Assembly (NCBI GenBank): GCA_022592435.1
Contig: JABYQS010000044.1
Location: forward strand, 124,001-188,000
DNA: 64,000 nt
Direction of reading: 5' to 3'
Source: Cerioporus squamosus
Taxonomy: Eukaryota > Basidiomycota > Agaricomycetes > Polyporales > Polyporaceae
In this document: positions 1-11,505 of the stretch, in pieces
Position numbering within the stretch: position 1 is the stretch's first letter
How the letters are laid out: each line of letters begins with the position of its first letter
Made by a program: the position numbers and the translations under genes
The notes under the pieces: model-generated
What the model saw: the letters and a program-made list of their open reading frames with translations, nothing else
What the model was told of the DNA's origin: nothing
Database searches by the model: none

Positions 1-1275
1 TTGAAAGACGGAGCTGACGAGAAGACAAAGGTTGCCACCTTCTCTGCCTTGCACAGTCGCGACACTGACGACATTGTCTCAGGAACTGTTGCACCACCTC
101 CTGGACGAGACTGTCTCCGCTTTTGCGAACTGGCTCAGGGAGAGAGTCGCGAAGAAGGCTTTCGCCGCTAACTTCTCCAGGTTAGTACTCCCGCAGGCTG
201 GTGCCTCGAGCTCTCAAGGGCTTCTCACGGGTATATGGGTAATTGACCCTTTCACTTCGCGGCGACGGCCTCTTCTGATGTCAGTGATCTAGAGCGCACT
301 CCGCTCTCTCGGCGTGGATGCGCGTTACTACGAATCTCGCCCTTCACTGGTATCCTTGGTCCTCCTGGCTCACGAACCCGCCTACACCTTTTCGATCCAG
401 ACGCTCACAGCGTTCTTCCCTATTGTGCTCTCATCCATCCAATCCAATGTCGCCCTAGATGAAGTTCTGTCCATCCTGCTATCCTTGCTGGCGCCCCTCC
501 GATCGCAAACACCACGGCCCGAGCTCAGCGTTGACCTGATCATTCCGCTGGTCCATCTGCTGCCACATCTCGCTAGCAATCATTCGGACCCCGACATCAG
601 ACATTACACTTACCGTGTACTCTCGTTAGTCTTGGGCCTGTCGCCGTCACCCGTCCGCTTCCGCCTTCTGCACGACCTTCTTGGCGATAAGGAGGTCCCT
701 CCGCAGATGCATGTTGCGGCTGTGGGCTTACTCAAAGAAGCGGTCCTTGAAGGGCTTGCCGCGAGGGACAAGAACATGTTTGCGTCTCCGCTCCTTCTCT
801 CAACCTTCGGTCTTATCGTTTTGCGACCGGATCCTCCAGACCTTGACTCGGTCTCTCTGGACAACTTCCTGCATAGCGCCGAACCGCTGCGGATGGTCGA
901 GTGCCTCGCCTTCTATTACACGCTGCTTCTGAGGGACGCTCAGAACCAGGTGCGCTGCAGCTACCCGCCGTGATCTTGTGCTAAGCGTTGACTAACGTAT
1001 CCGGATAGACGGGCGTTCGGGATGATGGGTCGCGAAAGGTTGTGCAACGCGAGCTGTTGCAGCCTCTTCGTCGACGTTTGGAAGCTTGGCAGAAAGGTCA
1101 GTCATAGAGTTGATGTATGTGAAGGCCGCGAATTTAGCTGAGTCGCGCCCCAGATCTGGCTGCCAGCACCGAGGAAGAGCATGACCACGACAGCACGCTG
1201 CAGCTAGGAATCCTAGACATGTGGCTTGAACGTGTCCAAGGTACACTCGACGATTTGAAGTCTGCGAAGTCATGA
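1..1275 (+). CDS. Glomulin/ALF4-YBP-family (DUF1760-like) protein, 5' end outside the window
   Basis: The 3' part of a gene that enters from the left edge. A long open exon at about 293-949 encodes an all-helical, leucine-rich protein of the ARM/HEAT kind. It is flanked by a probable intron at about 181-292, one near 950-1008 and one near 1097-1152. The last exon ends in a TGA at 1273-1275 after an acidic EEEHDHDST stretch. The pattern of repeated short amphipathic helices and the acidic C-terminal end resembles the fungal YBP1/YBP2-glomulin-ALF4 family, whose members act in stress signalling, at kinetochores or as regulators of cullin ligases. The assignment rests on overall character and not on a catalytic motif, so another helical-repeat protein is possible. 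The upstream exon boundary in the first 60 bases is not certain. Confidence 0.5.
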
Positions 1276-1924
1276 TGTCGTAGTAACCACGCGTCAAAGA
1301 GAGCTGCTGCTGCCTGTCACCTCCGATGCCGCATGCGCCTCGCTCTCCACCCGACGTTCCCGAGGCGCGGGAAGTGTTGCCGCCGTAACACCACGAAAGA
1401 AAAATCGTGCGCTCGGGGCTCCTCAGACTGCCTCATGGTTACTCTTGAAGCTCAAACCGTCTGCTCAGGTTCTATCCGTACAGAACCCTGAGAACCGGGC
1501 GTCTTTCGACTGAGACCATATGGGTCACAGTGTACTGACTGTAAACCGTTTACAGTAGCTAGTCCTTTCTCGAAAGCCCAAGGTTGGAGTGTTCAATTCT
1601 TTCCCTATGTGAGTCACGTCATTCAATTTTCATTTATCAGCAGCGCTGTCTATCGCCGGGACGAAAGACGCACCCACCACTCGCAAAGCACCACTGCGGT
1701 TATGTGGCCTGTTCGGTAGGAACGCAGGAAGGGCCGAGCTGCATGCTCGGGAATGGTGACAGGTGAGCTGCGATATCCGGATAACGTGCTCCGCTCGTGC
1801 TCGGGACGGCTGCACCGTCTTCGTCTTTGCGGCGATCTCTTAAGAGGTCCCCATCCTCCCATTCGCTTTCACGAAGAGATTCGTCCTTGACTCTCGACAT
1901 CACCTATCCACACACCTCCGTATC
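1276..1924. other. Intergenic region, no gene seen
   Basis: This stretch separates two genes on the same strand and presumably holds the 3' end of the first transcript and the promoter of the membrane protein at 1925. Open frames here are short and unconvincing. The only structure I noted is a perfect 19-base palindrome, listed separately. Confidence 0.6.
1538..1556. repeat. Perfect short palindrome ACTGTAAAC-C-GTTTACAGT
   Basis: Two 9-base arms are exact reverse complements around a single C. The site lies about 370 bases upstream of the ATG at 1925. It could bind a dimeric transcription factor, but nothing in the sequence shows use. Confidence 0.4.
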
Positions 1925-3400
1925 ATGGCTCCTAAGCATATCTCAATACCTCAGGATCTCGACTCTACCATCGGGACTGCTAATATGGTTGGCGTTATTC
2001 TGTCCACCATCACCTATGGTGCGGAATCTGTTCCATATGCGAGATGCTGATTGTCAATACTGGCGAACAGGAGTCCACCTCACGCTCTATACTTTCCTGA
2101 TACGCCTTTACGTCGATCGTTCGCCGTACGTCGTGAGGTCAAGGCGACCGCCGAGGCCGGGTTGGTTCCCTATAACCTATGCAACGGTTCTGTTCATCCT
2201 CGCAACCGCCGGTCTTTGCCTTCAAGCATGGGTGAATCACGACGCTTTCTTCAATCACCGAAGCTTTCCGGGTGGTCCGCTTGCTTATATGGTCGAGATG
2301 GCAGAACGGCCAGGCAATATCGCCGTGACAGCAGTGTAAGCGGCCTTGACCAATCCCTTGGTCTCCTTGCTCACGTTAACGACAGATACGTTGTGTTGAA
2401 TTGGTTTGCTGATGGAATGCTGGTCAGTACGACTCTCAGTTCCAGGAGAGGTCAGCAAACTCACGGCAATCTTGTACCCGGATAGTTCTATCGGTTCATC
2501 GTTCTCTTCCGGTTCTCGAGGTGTATTGTGGTGGTCGCGGTCTTGGTACTGGCCTCCCTCGTTGGTACGTGCACCAACTTTACCGTTCTTTGACCTACAT
2601 TATGACCCAATCTATCCAGTCCTTGGGACTGTTTCAATGCGCAACATCAGCTTGCTCAGTATCAACTTGTGGACGGACCGTAGCACAGCGCTCTCCTTGG
2701 CCTACCTGGCCCTCTCGCTCTCGATCAACGTCACTCTCACAATCGCGATTGTCTCTCGTCTGGTATACTTCCGTCGCCGTCTGCCCAGAATGATCGATGA
2801 CGTATCGATCCGAAGTGTGTACACTTCCGTGGTCGCGATGTTCGTGGAGAGCGCGTCGTTGTACACTGTAGTTGCGTTCGCGTGCATCATTGCCTGTGGT
2901 GTGGACAGCCCAGTGCAGAACGCGCTGCTTCCCATGTTGGGGCAATTGCAGGTACGCAATCCGTATGACATATCTCCTCGACTGTGCGGTGAACACGTAC
3001 CTGACAGGCGATACCTCCTCTCCTCATTGCCATCCGTGTCTTGGAATACCGCGTCATTACCCCAGAAGCCTTCCCTCCCTCGACGCCCTCTGCGATCATA
3101 TTCAAAACTCCGCTTAGTTCGGTGGCGCAAGTCGACGAGCGGATACCACCTCCTTACATCAAAACGCCCAGCCCTTGCCTGTGTCGGGACTCAATATCAA
3201 TCGACACCGTTGGGAAACGTTCTCTGGATGCCAGTTCCGTGACCCTTGGCAAGTCACGCCGGTCTTATCCTTACCCTTTCGATTCCATGTCCCGATCTGC
3301 GGAAGTATTGGTTGATGCCCCCTCTGACGATTCGAACGATTGGGACTTCGTGGAGTGGTTCAAAAGCGATGACGGTTGTAAGCTGGGAGACATGCTTTGA
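1925..3400 (+). CDS. Agaricomycete multi-pass membrane protein (uncharacterised family)
   Basis: The chosen ATG at 1925 opens MAPKHISIPQDL, followed by a first hydrophobic segment (TANMVGVILSTITYG). Further membrane segments follow in separate exons: HLTLYTFLIRLYV, ITYATVLFILATAGLCLQAW, the signature NWFADGMLVYRF, a valine-rich helix, a helix ending in a basic YFRRRLPRM patch, SVVAMFVESASLYTVV, and finally IPPLLIAIRVLEYRV. This order, and the pattern 'VESASLY...PLLIAIRV', recurs in a large family of basidiomycete proteins of unknown function with seven or eight membrane spans. The C-terminal tail of about 110 residues is hydrophilic and serine-rich and ends CKLGDML. At least five short introns are needed. 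The gene converges on the S9 peptidase at 3639. It is not a DUF6533 protein, since the DUF6533 N-terminal motif is absent. Substrate or ligand is unknown. Confidence 0.75.
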
Positions 3401-3638
3401 CGCACTCCGTTGCCAGATGGGCCCGACCTATGGCGCCTCCTGCAGGCGCAGCGTCGTCACCCCGAAACCTCAGATTCGCGGGCGATATCTTATACATACT
3501 ACTGTCCGAGACAAGGACATCGAACCTTTCAAGTTGTATCGATTAGCAGCACACCGCACTGTATATAGACCGGATTGTTACTCACCATCCTACATATGCT
3601 ACCGCAAATCCAGTAGACATTGGCGTTCGCTTTGCAAA

Positions 3639-6259
3639 CTATACGGAGGTCTTGTTTCCGCCAAACACGTTCTGGTACCACTCGATCTCCCTTTCCAGAG
3701 CCTCCTGTACGGTCTTCGCCTGCCTCCACCCATGTCCCTCTCCCTCGAAGATACGCAACTCAGCACGTCCCCCGTGCTTTTTGATGGTCTCCAGCATGGC
3801 CACGGCCTGATCCACAGGAACGACCGTATCCTCTGCGCCCTGGAGAATCTTCACAGGTTCCGTAAGGATATGGGCTCAGAGAACGTAAGTCGCACGACGT
3901 ACCAGTAATGGCGACTTGATATTGGCAGCCTTCGATATGGGGGATCGCTCCCACCACAGTTCTGGGTCAGTTTCGGGCGTCCCGCCGACGTACTTGAGCA
4001 GGTAATGACTCTCGAACTTGTGCAAAGCCTCCTGTAGAGTACGGAGGTCCGAAACGCCAAACATCGACACCCCTGCCGCGAAGAAGTCGGGCACATTCGC
4101 GAGCGCCGCGAAAGGTCGTGAATCCGCCTGCGCTGCCCCCACGGATGACAGCACGAGACGCGTCAAGGATACCGAGCTTGCCAAGTTGCTTGACAACCTC
4201 TACAGGAGTCGTCGATATCCACGATACCCCATTTCCAAGCAGGCGTTCTCTGTGCGTATTCGTTCAGGACGAAGTGGAAGTCGCTTCCTGCTTAGACGTA
4301 CCTGTAAGCCACCCCGTAAGCCATTGAACCGCCGTAATTCCACTTAGCCTGTGCGGGAGTCCGTTACCTAGTTGTACAATGTCCTATAGTGAACCGACTC
4401 ACCATCCGAAACCTCTGCTGGTGAACAGTTGCGTCTCCCAGTTGAGCCCTTGCGGAACCACATGCGTCGGGCCACCGTGCACATTCACAACTACAGGAGG
4501 CAGCTCCCCGGGAAGACCACCAGCATACTCGGGATTGGTGGGAGGCCAGTACAGCGTATGTATCGGCTCTCCAGTGGTAGGATGCTTCAGGGTGTAAGCC
4601 GTCGGCAGGGAGATGTACTCGGTGGGGACATGATCGTGCAAGGAGTCAGGACGGACAACGGCGTTCAGCTCGTAGCTGTGCTCGTCAAGGGCGGCACCGG
4701 GTGTGCGCGGCTTGATCGACAGGCTCCATAACGTTGAGGTGTTGTCTGTCCGCCCGATGAAGATAACATGCCCGTCGGTGACGCGACGCACGTAGCTGAC
4801 ATAGGCGAGCGGAAGGTGCCAGAGTTCCTGGACCGTCCCGTCTGAGATCGTGATGACATAGAATTGGGTGCGGGCGTCGCGGAAGGAGGTGCTAATGATG
4901 TGGTCCTCGTCCAGAACCGCATTGTGCGACATAGTAACTGCAGAGATGAACGGTTGGTTAGTTCACGAGAATGATGCAGACCACTCACACCACCATGTCG
5001 CCTCGCCAAAGTCTTCCTCAATCACCGAAGACAGGAGAGGGCGGGCCTTGCCTGTAGGCACGTCGTAGATCCAAGGGTTGATATAGCCGTCCACGTCGTT
5101 CGTGAACATGAAGGAGGTCGCATTGACCCAGTTGGGTTCTCCGAGAGCTATCTCTTCCTCGTTCCCTAGAATGGGCCGGACATTTGAGGTTAAAAGCGTG
5201 ATGATCTCCCCGAGTCATCGAATACGGGCTCGACGTCTGCTAGCCAGATCTCGCTTGACTCCCAAGACATATAGGGATGATACCTATCGCATGGGGTAGC
5301 ACAAGTCCACGTCAGTCTCAGTTTCTCAGTGGGGATATATCGCACAGACGCACCACGCCCTGACGATAAAGTGCTTGCCATCGGGGCTGAACCGTGGGCT
5401 ATCGAAGAACGCCGGCCATCCCGGGCCACTGCCCGGTCCAGGTTGTACTGCGTCGCCGCCAGCACTGCGGACCAGGCCGGTTTCCGTGTCGATGAGGACA
5501 GGCAGGTTCACAATACAGCCGTCCATGCTATGATCTTCCCTAATCGCCCCGATGAAACGCGGATACACTGGGTGGACAGTGAAGTCCGCAAATCGCCACT
5601 GGGGGCGCGCTACACTCAGAGTTATCATCATTTCAAGACGCGATGCACAGATGATCACACCCTACCTGGAGTCACCGCCTGAGGGGCCTCTCCGGGTACT
5701 CCGGGTACGACCCGATAGACACGGTTGTCCGAGAGGTTCGAGAAGTACACGGTGCCATTGTGGGCGACAGCATGCCCACCGCCATATTCGTGAACCATGG
5801 TCCGGGCATCCCAAGGTCCGTCGAAGACCTTATCAAACACAGACACCTTGCGCAATATGTTCCTGCCACCTACGCGGAGTATTTTCATGAGCTGAGTCTG
5901 CAATTATGTTGAGAGACATAACGCACCTTCCGTAGATCTTCTTTCAGTGTAGTATACTTCGCCATTAACCGGGTCGACGAACACGTCCTCGATGGCGTTT
6001 CCCTGCAGAGACGGCGCAATGCCGGTTAGCAAGGACTATCATGCCAACGTAGAGGCTGTGGTGATACCTGACCGACCAGCCATTCAGGGCTGAGCGGCGA
6101 GTCCCAGAACCCGTAAGGTTGACGCTGCGGTGCGGAGTGCGCGTGCGTTCCGAACGTCGCCTGCTTCTGTACCTCGTCATCCCACGGGCTCCCAGGACTG
6201 CCTATTGCTACGACTACATGCAGGGCGAGGAGAACAAGCTCGTAAACCCGGAGATGCAT
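3639..6259 (-). pseudogene. S9 (prolyl oligopeptidase / acylaminoacyl peptidase) family peptidase, reading frame interrupted
   Basis: The ATG at 6257-6259 starts a signal-peptide-like sequence (MHLRVYELVLLALHVVVAIG), which would suggest secretion. The N-terminal beta-propeller half includes VHEYGGGHAVAHNGTVYFSN, PRFSPDGKHFIVRAW and SWESSEIWLADVEP. The C-terminal alpha/beta-hydrolase half has HGGPTHVVPQGLNW, the nucleophile motif GGSAGGF, the acid in LQGAEDTVVPVDQA and the histidine in EGEGHGWRQ, and it ends in NKTSV. Family and catalytic triad are therefore clear. The frame, however, breaks at about 5208-5211, 4340-4343, 4231-4234, 4204-4207 and 4111-4113, each by one base. The last break falls immediately after the nucleophile motif. 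No GT..AG intron explains these breaks. Either the gene is decaying or the assembly has local base-call errors. Seven or more normal short introns are also present. Confidence 0.8.
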
Positions 6260-6619
6260 GATTGCGACACACTTGTGAGAGAGCGATAACTTGAACGTGG
6301 CGAAGTCGAAAGTGTTTCGTTTTGACACAGGTGACAGGACCCGGACGCCTCGGCCAACGACGGCTCAGTGAGTCAAGTGGTATTTGAGAGGCCAACACCC
6401 GTCGAGCGCTCTAGCTGTATACCGCGTGGACACTGCGGACCACTTCGGTCAAGGGACGATGCGCTTGAGTACCCACGCTACCGCGGTCGCGTGCATATAA
6501 ATTGAGAGACAGGTAAGTGAGTTTCGTAATCGCGCGGTGGATCACCGAAGGGCATCCTGCAACGAGACGCGTCTCCCCAATGTCTATTGCCATAAGTTGA
6601 CCAAGTGACAACGAAACGC
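6260..6619. other. Intergenic region between two minus-strand genes
   Basis: It should hold the promoter of the S9 gene and the 3' untranslated region of the permease. I see no gene or notable repeat. Confidence 0.6.
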
Positions 6620-8649
6620 TTACACCAACGGTCGAAACCTCAACTCCAAGTATCTCAGCGGGACATAGAACAGCCCCGCCGCGGCAAACGCCAGTTCAAA
6701 CCCAATATCCCCCGTCTTCTCCGCGATCGGGCCGACGAACCACACTTGGTCCATGCTCGGCACAATTAGCCCACACGCCAGCAAGCACGCCCCGAGCGCT
6801 GCGAGCCCGGTCGGGAGGCGGCGATAGTTGTCCCAGTAGCGAAGGTCGTACGTGGAGAAGTCGCCGCGGCGGATGAGGAGGTGCTCGACGAGGACAATCG
6901 CGCCGAACGCGCTCGCCCAGTAGCCGATGAGCCCGAGGAAGTTCGTGAGCGTGTCGTAGAACTTGTGTGCACCGACGATCGAGATAGGGATTAAACTAGG
7001 AACAGGGGACCGGACGGAGTTAGGGAGCCGTCGTGGACAAAGGTGAGATAAGCGCTTACATGGCCGTCGCGAGAATCGAGAACATGTAGCGTGGGATGAC
7101 CGCGAAAGGAGGGATGAAGACCTGGAAGCTCAGGCTGAACGAGTAGAACGTGGGCGCGATGTTCGCGGTGACGCTCAGTGCCATGAGCACGGTCAAGAAT
7201 TTTCCGAAGTTCCCAGTCGGTTGCAACGTTGCTTCGACAAGGCCACCGACATTACCGTCTGCGTAGCCTGTCTCCCATGCCGGCACGAACGGTGCCGATA
7301 AGACTACCGCTGCACCAAGACATTGGATGAGGATCTGCATGATAGTCATCAGTAATGCATGGGCTCTGGGGATAGCTCAGAAGGTTACGCACGATAGGAA
7401 TGTTGAATCCGAGGTATGAATACCAAAAGATCTTCCAGCTTGACACGGAGTGGTGATAGTAGATGGTGAAGTCGGAGCTCAAGGAGCAATACGTGATCAC
7501 AAAGCCAGCGATAGTAGCACCGAACGACAGAATTGCTGGTGCAGTGGCGGGCTCGGCCGGAGGTGGGTTGGTTAGGTGTTTCCCTCCAACACCAAGGAGC
7601 ACGAGATAGACAATCAGGACGGGTATCCACGCCAGGCGTTCGTACCTGCACCCACATGAGAAGGCTGACGAGGCAGACAGTCTGAGATGACGACGTACCA
7701 GCTGAGAACACGAAAACCGCAGAAGGAAATCTGTCAACGAGATCAGGATGCAGCAACTTGAAGCATAGATCAGTGGACCTCACCAATAGCGATAGCACAG
7801 CGATGATGACAATTCCGACGCTGTCCGGATGTATCAGTCACTAAGGACGTAAACGCATGCAGATGACGGAGTGACATACCTCCAGCTTAAGTGGCCGTCG
7901 GAGATACTGGACAAGGTTTGCCCGCCAAGGATACAGTTCAGAATACAAAAGCCCATCATGGAACACAGATTGAGTACGGCAGGAATGATGACTCCGAAGT
8001 ACCTGAATGACCGAGTGAGCATGTAGCAAGGGCGTCATGCGCATCCCTACCTACCCAAAGCTGTATCGGGCTTGGCACATTTGCCGTAAACCAAGTTTAG
8101 GCCCCCATGTTGCACTGAGAACGTGCACAATGAGTTTCAAGCCCCTGCGGATGGCTGGAGGATACTACTCACAGGTAGGAAGGAAGAGCGCTGCATAGCA
8201 AGTTGAAGAAGAGGATCACCAAGCACGAGTCTCGGAGGCCCAAACCAAAGATTACAGGACCGAGCGTTCCAGCAGAGAATCTGGGGCAGGTCTATGTTCA
8301 CCTTGGGTAGGCACATGTCTGTGAGGACGACTCACGATAGGATGTTGAAGTTGAAGGACAGCCAGATGAAGAAAATTTTGTAGTAGTGGGTATCGACCCG
8401 TTCCCTCTGGGTTACAGGAGTTATACCTACGCGAGAGACGATGTCAGCGATGAGGTATCAGACCGACGCAGATCACGCACCTCTTGTCTCAAGTCCCAAC
8501 TCCAATAGCTTCCTTGTCCATCTGTGGGAGTAGTGCCAGTCCTTTGTGGCGTACGAGAGTTCATGCGACGATGCGGCATCCTGCTCGATGTCGACGTGAG
8601 GCTCGACGACCTTGCTCTCGTCGGCTATACGCGACTTCTCTGTGATCAT
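6620..8649 (-). CDS. NCS1-family nucleobase/vitamin permease (FCY2/TPN1-like)
   Basis: A plasma-membrane transporter of the nucleobase-cation-symport-1 family, whose fungal members carry cytosine, purines, thiamine or pyridoxine. The ATG at 8647-8649 (MITEKSRIADES) precedes a hydrophilic N-terminus, then the family sequence THYYKIFFIWLSFNFNILSF and SAGTLGPVIFGLGLRDS, GPKLGLRQMCQARYSFG (the conserved 'G.RQM...R.SFG' loop), YFGVIIPAVLN, NCILGGQTLSSISDG, FGATIAGFVITYCSLSSDFT, LVEATLQPTGNFGKF and a C-terminal half ending FRPLV. About twelve membrane spans can be drawn. Roughly ten short introns were joined and all junctions I checked keep frame. The N-terminal part resembles the purine-cytosine permease branch more than the allantoin/uracil branch, but substrate cannot be read from the sequence. 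It is divergent from the MOB gene at 9280. Confidence 0.85.
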
Positions 8650-9279
8650 CGGAAGGAGGATGCTGACCGAGTCAAAGAAGCACAGGTGAAGATAGGGCAA
8701 GGATGCAAAGGTCTTAGGTCGAGGATAATCTGGGCAGTGGGCCGGGGTGCCGTACGGAACAGAGCGTCAACTCTACTTAAGCCACACACCTATATTTTCC
8801 TAGTCATCTCCACTCAAACCGCGGCTCCCACTGCAGAGGAAGCTTGGCTGAACATTGGACGTTCCAAGACGGGAGGGGCCAAGCGGAGGAAAGAAAACGC
8901 GGGACGTCCAAAATCTTGCACAGGATGCCGCGGAAAGCGCCATTTCCGAGATCGTGATCGAGCAGTCTGACAAACGCTTACAAGTATCAGAGTGGGGGTG
9001 TAGCAACGCTGCCGGCGGGTGTGTATACTGATTGTGCGTCTGCGAGACGTACAGTATCCTCGAGGTCGGAGGAAGAGAAGCGAAGTCAGTGCTTGACATC
9101 AATTAGTATGCTGGTTTGCTGCGGTAAGTCACACTTATCCCACCTATAGCGGCTTATCAATGGCGGGGTTATGTCCGAAAAGGCAGGTTGTTCCCACAGC
9201 TTGACGCGTCGACGCCGACCGAGACGTGCTTGCGACTCCGAGGTCGCAGCCATCGTCGGTGAGCACGTCTGCCCCAGCC
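8650..9279. other. Divergent promoter region between permease and MOB gene
   Basis: A 630-base spacer between two outward-facing genes. No coding potential beyond short chance frames is seen. Upstream in-frame codons before 9280 lack an ATG, which supports 9280 as the MOB start. Confidence 0.6.
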
Positions 9280-11158
9280 ATGGCGGTCATCATCCAGCGT
9301 CCTCTAAAAGGCTCCCGCATCTCCTCCTTCTATCCCGTCAAGTCCTTGCCGCCCCTCTCTGCGCTCGACAGCGCGTTCCAACTGCAAGAATACATCTCCC
9401 TCCTCATCCGGCTCGATGTCCATGACGTAGAACGCATCGTCTCCATTCCAGGCAAGGGGTCCAGCGAAGGTCAGGATAGTACCGACGCGAAGGGTGAGGA
9501 CAAGGACGGCGAGAAGGATGGTTCGGGCAACGTGAATGTCGACGAGGCGTGCTGGGTGTACGAGCAGCTCCGGTGAGTATCAGTCGGTGGTGGTGTTCGG
9601 TACGCAAGTTGACTTGCAGTACCGTAGTCGGCTCGCGCAGGACCTGTCGCACCCCCTCATCACCATGTTGCAGCAAGAGTGCACGCGTAGCACATGTCCT
9701 GAGATGAAGGCGGGTGAATGGTTGTACTTGTGCGTTGCCCACGGCAATGAGGGCGCCATGGAGGTATGTTATGTGCTACTAGTACCCACGCGTTGAATAC
9801 ACTGACGCGTCCGCACACAGCAATGTTGTGCTATCGACTACATCCTGCATACGCTGGACAGCGCAACTGCGCTCCTCAACTCGCCCCGCGCGTTCCCCTC
9901 GCGCCTGTCCGTTCCAGCTGCCTCCCACCGCCACTTCTCTTCACTCGCACGACGACTCGGCCGCATCTTTGCACACGCATATTTCCACCACCGCGAAGCA
10001 TTTGAGCAAGCCGAGGCCGAGTCCTCCCTCTATGCGCGCTTCCTCGCGCTAACCTCCAAGTTCGAGCTTGTCCCCGCCGAATTCCTCGTAATCCCTCCCC
10101 GCCTTACCGCCATGTCCGACGACGAGCGCGGCGGCCGCGGCGACCACGTCGAGCCCCCACGTCTTCTCGCGGCGTCTCTCGACCCCCGCAGGGACCTTGG
10201 GCGGGACGAGCATGGATGGCCAGGTGAGGGTGGCCAGGGCCGGGACCGTGGCACCAGCCCCCCTGGACCCGCCGGCCAGCAGCGGAACGAGAGCCCTCGC
10301 AAGTTTGGCCGGAACAGGACAGACACCATGGTCTACAGCGAGGCGTTCAGCGTCGCCGAGGAGCTCGCTAAGAGCGACCTGTCCGAGGTCGACATCGACC
10401 GCGAGGTTGCGGCAGAGCGTGCAGCTGCGACGGAAGAAGACCTTCCCCCGATCACCATCCCTGGTCCCTCCTCCGACTCTGCACCTGTTCCTCCCGCTGA
10501 AGAACCAGAAGTGGAGTCGCCGGTGGCTGAGGAGGGGGAGTCTCCAGAAGTCCCATCACACGAAAGCGAGGCCGCCGCTGAAGAATCAGCACTCATGCAG
10601 GTGCCGACTTTGATCGTTGTACCCAGTGGGTCGGACGAGGACGAGGAAGAGGAGGAAGGCGAAGCTGTGGAAGAGCAGTCTGCGGAATCGGAACCGAAAG
10701 CCTCCGAGGACGCTGCGCCTGCAGATGAGGCAGAGGAGCACGCGGCTGAGGCGCCAACGCCCGAAGAGCCCGAAGAGCCCGAAGAGCCCGAAGAGCCTGT
10801 CACGGAGGAGGAGCCTTCCAAAGACGATGCGGCCCCTCAGAGCTCGCCAGCTGCAGCTGAGGCAGCCGAGGCACAAGAGGACAGCGAGGAAGATAGCGAC
10901 GAGGAAGAGGAGGAGGATGGAGAGGAGACGAAAGAGGAGGCAAAGGAGTCTGCTGAGGATGCTCCCGCCGAAGTGCCCGAGGTCGAGGAGGCTCATGCAG
11001 CTGAGGTTGTTCCCGAACCTGAGGCGAAGGGCGAAGAGGAGGAGGAGGCTGCGGAGGAGGCTGAGGAGAAGGCCGAGGAGAAGGCCGAGGAGAAGGCCGG
11101 GGAGAAGGAGGAGGAGGCTCCCTCGACAGAGCCTGCGACGGCTAGCGAGGAGTCATGA
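9280..11158 (+). CDS. MOB/phocein-family protein with a long acidic C-terminal extension
   Basis: Three exons (9280-9572, 9628-9763, 9821-11158) give about 588 residues. Residues about 90-230 match the MOB/phocein fold: WVYEQLRRLAQDLSHPL, then the zinc-ligand region ECTRSTCPEMKAGEWLYLCV, CCAIDYILHTLDSATALL, and the conserved LGRIFAHAYFHHREAFEQ, followed by YARFLALTSKFELVPAEF. MOB proteins are kinase or STRIPAK adaptors of about 200-230 residues, and the CC..H..H arrangement fits the phocein (MOB4) branch. After the core comes a tail of some 350 residues, with a basic/Gly-Pro section and then a very acidic region full of E, D, A and P, including tandem EEP and EEKA repeats. No intron interrupts this tail and it ends TASEES. 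The tail is unusual for the family. It could mediate charge-based binding, but this is inference. Confidence 0.85.
10760..10797 (+). repeat. Tandem 9-bp coding repeat (Pro-Glu-Glu)n
   Basis: Four near-perfect copies of CCCGAAGAG lie in frame within the MOB-family tail and encode PEEPEEPEEPEE. Copy number is likely to vary between strains. Confidence 0.85.
11063..11098 (+). repeat. Tandem 12-bp coding repeat (Glu-Glu-Lys-Ala)n
   Basis: Three copies of GAGGAGAAGGCC, with a partial fourth, encode EEKA units near the C-terminus of the MOB-family tail. Confidence 0.85.
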
Positions 11159-11505
11159 TTACGACGCGCTGCATGATACGTTGGACGACCGGGGCTTGAC
11201 ACTTGTACCGTCCGCGCTGGCCGCGAGCTCGAGTGCGAGCTCCGCGGTCGTGTTGTATGTACAGATACCCGCTTCACGCTATGCTATTGACTTCCTTGTG
11301 CGGGTCCTCATCAGATAATTGTGTCTACGTACTGGATCTTTGAGGAATCACATCGGGCGATCGGTGGTGTGGCTAGATACTACTGCATACAGGAAGGATA
11401 TCTTCCAATGCCTCTACGCGATTTTATCAACGCACATGAGAGACTAGCTGGTAGCCAGTGACCATGACTTGGAGCTCGACCCTGTCGAATCATCGTCATT
11501 CACGC

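Noticed and set aside
10617..11318. 233-codon arginine-rich plus-strand frame and a 162-codon serine/glycine-rich minus-strand frame at 10333-10821
   Set aside because: Both are out-of-frame readings of the acidic repeat tail of the MOB-family gene.
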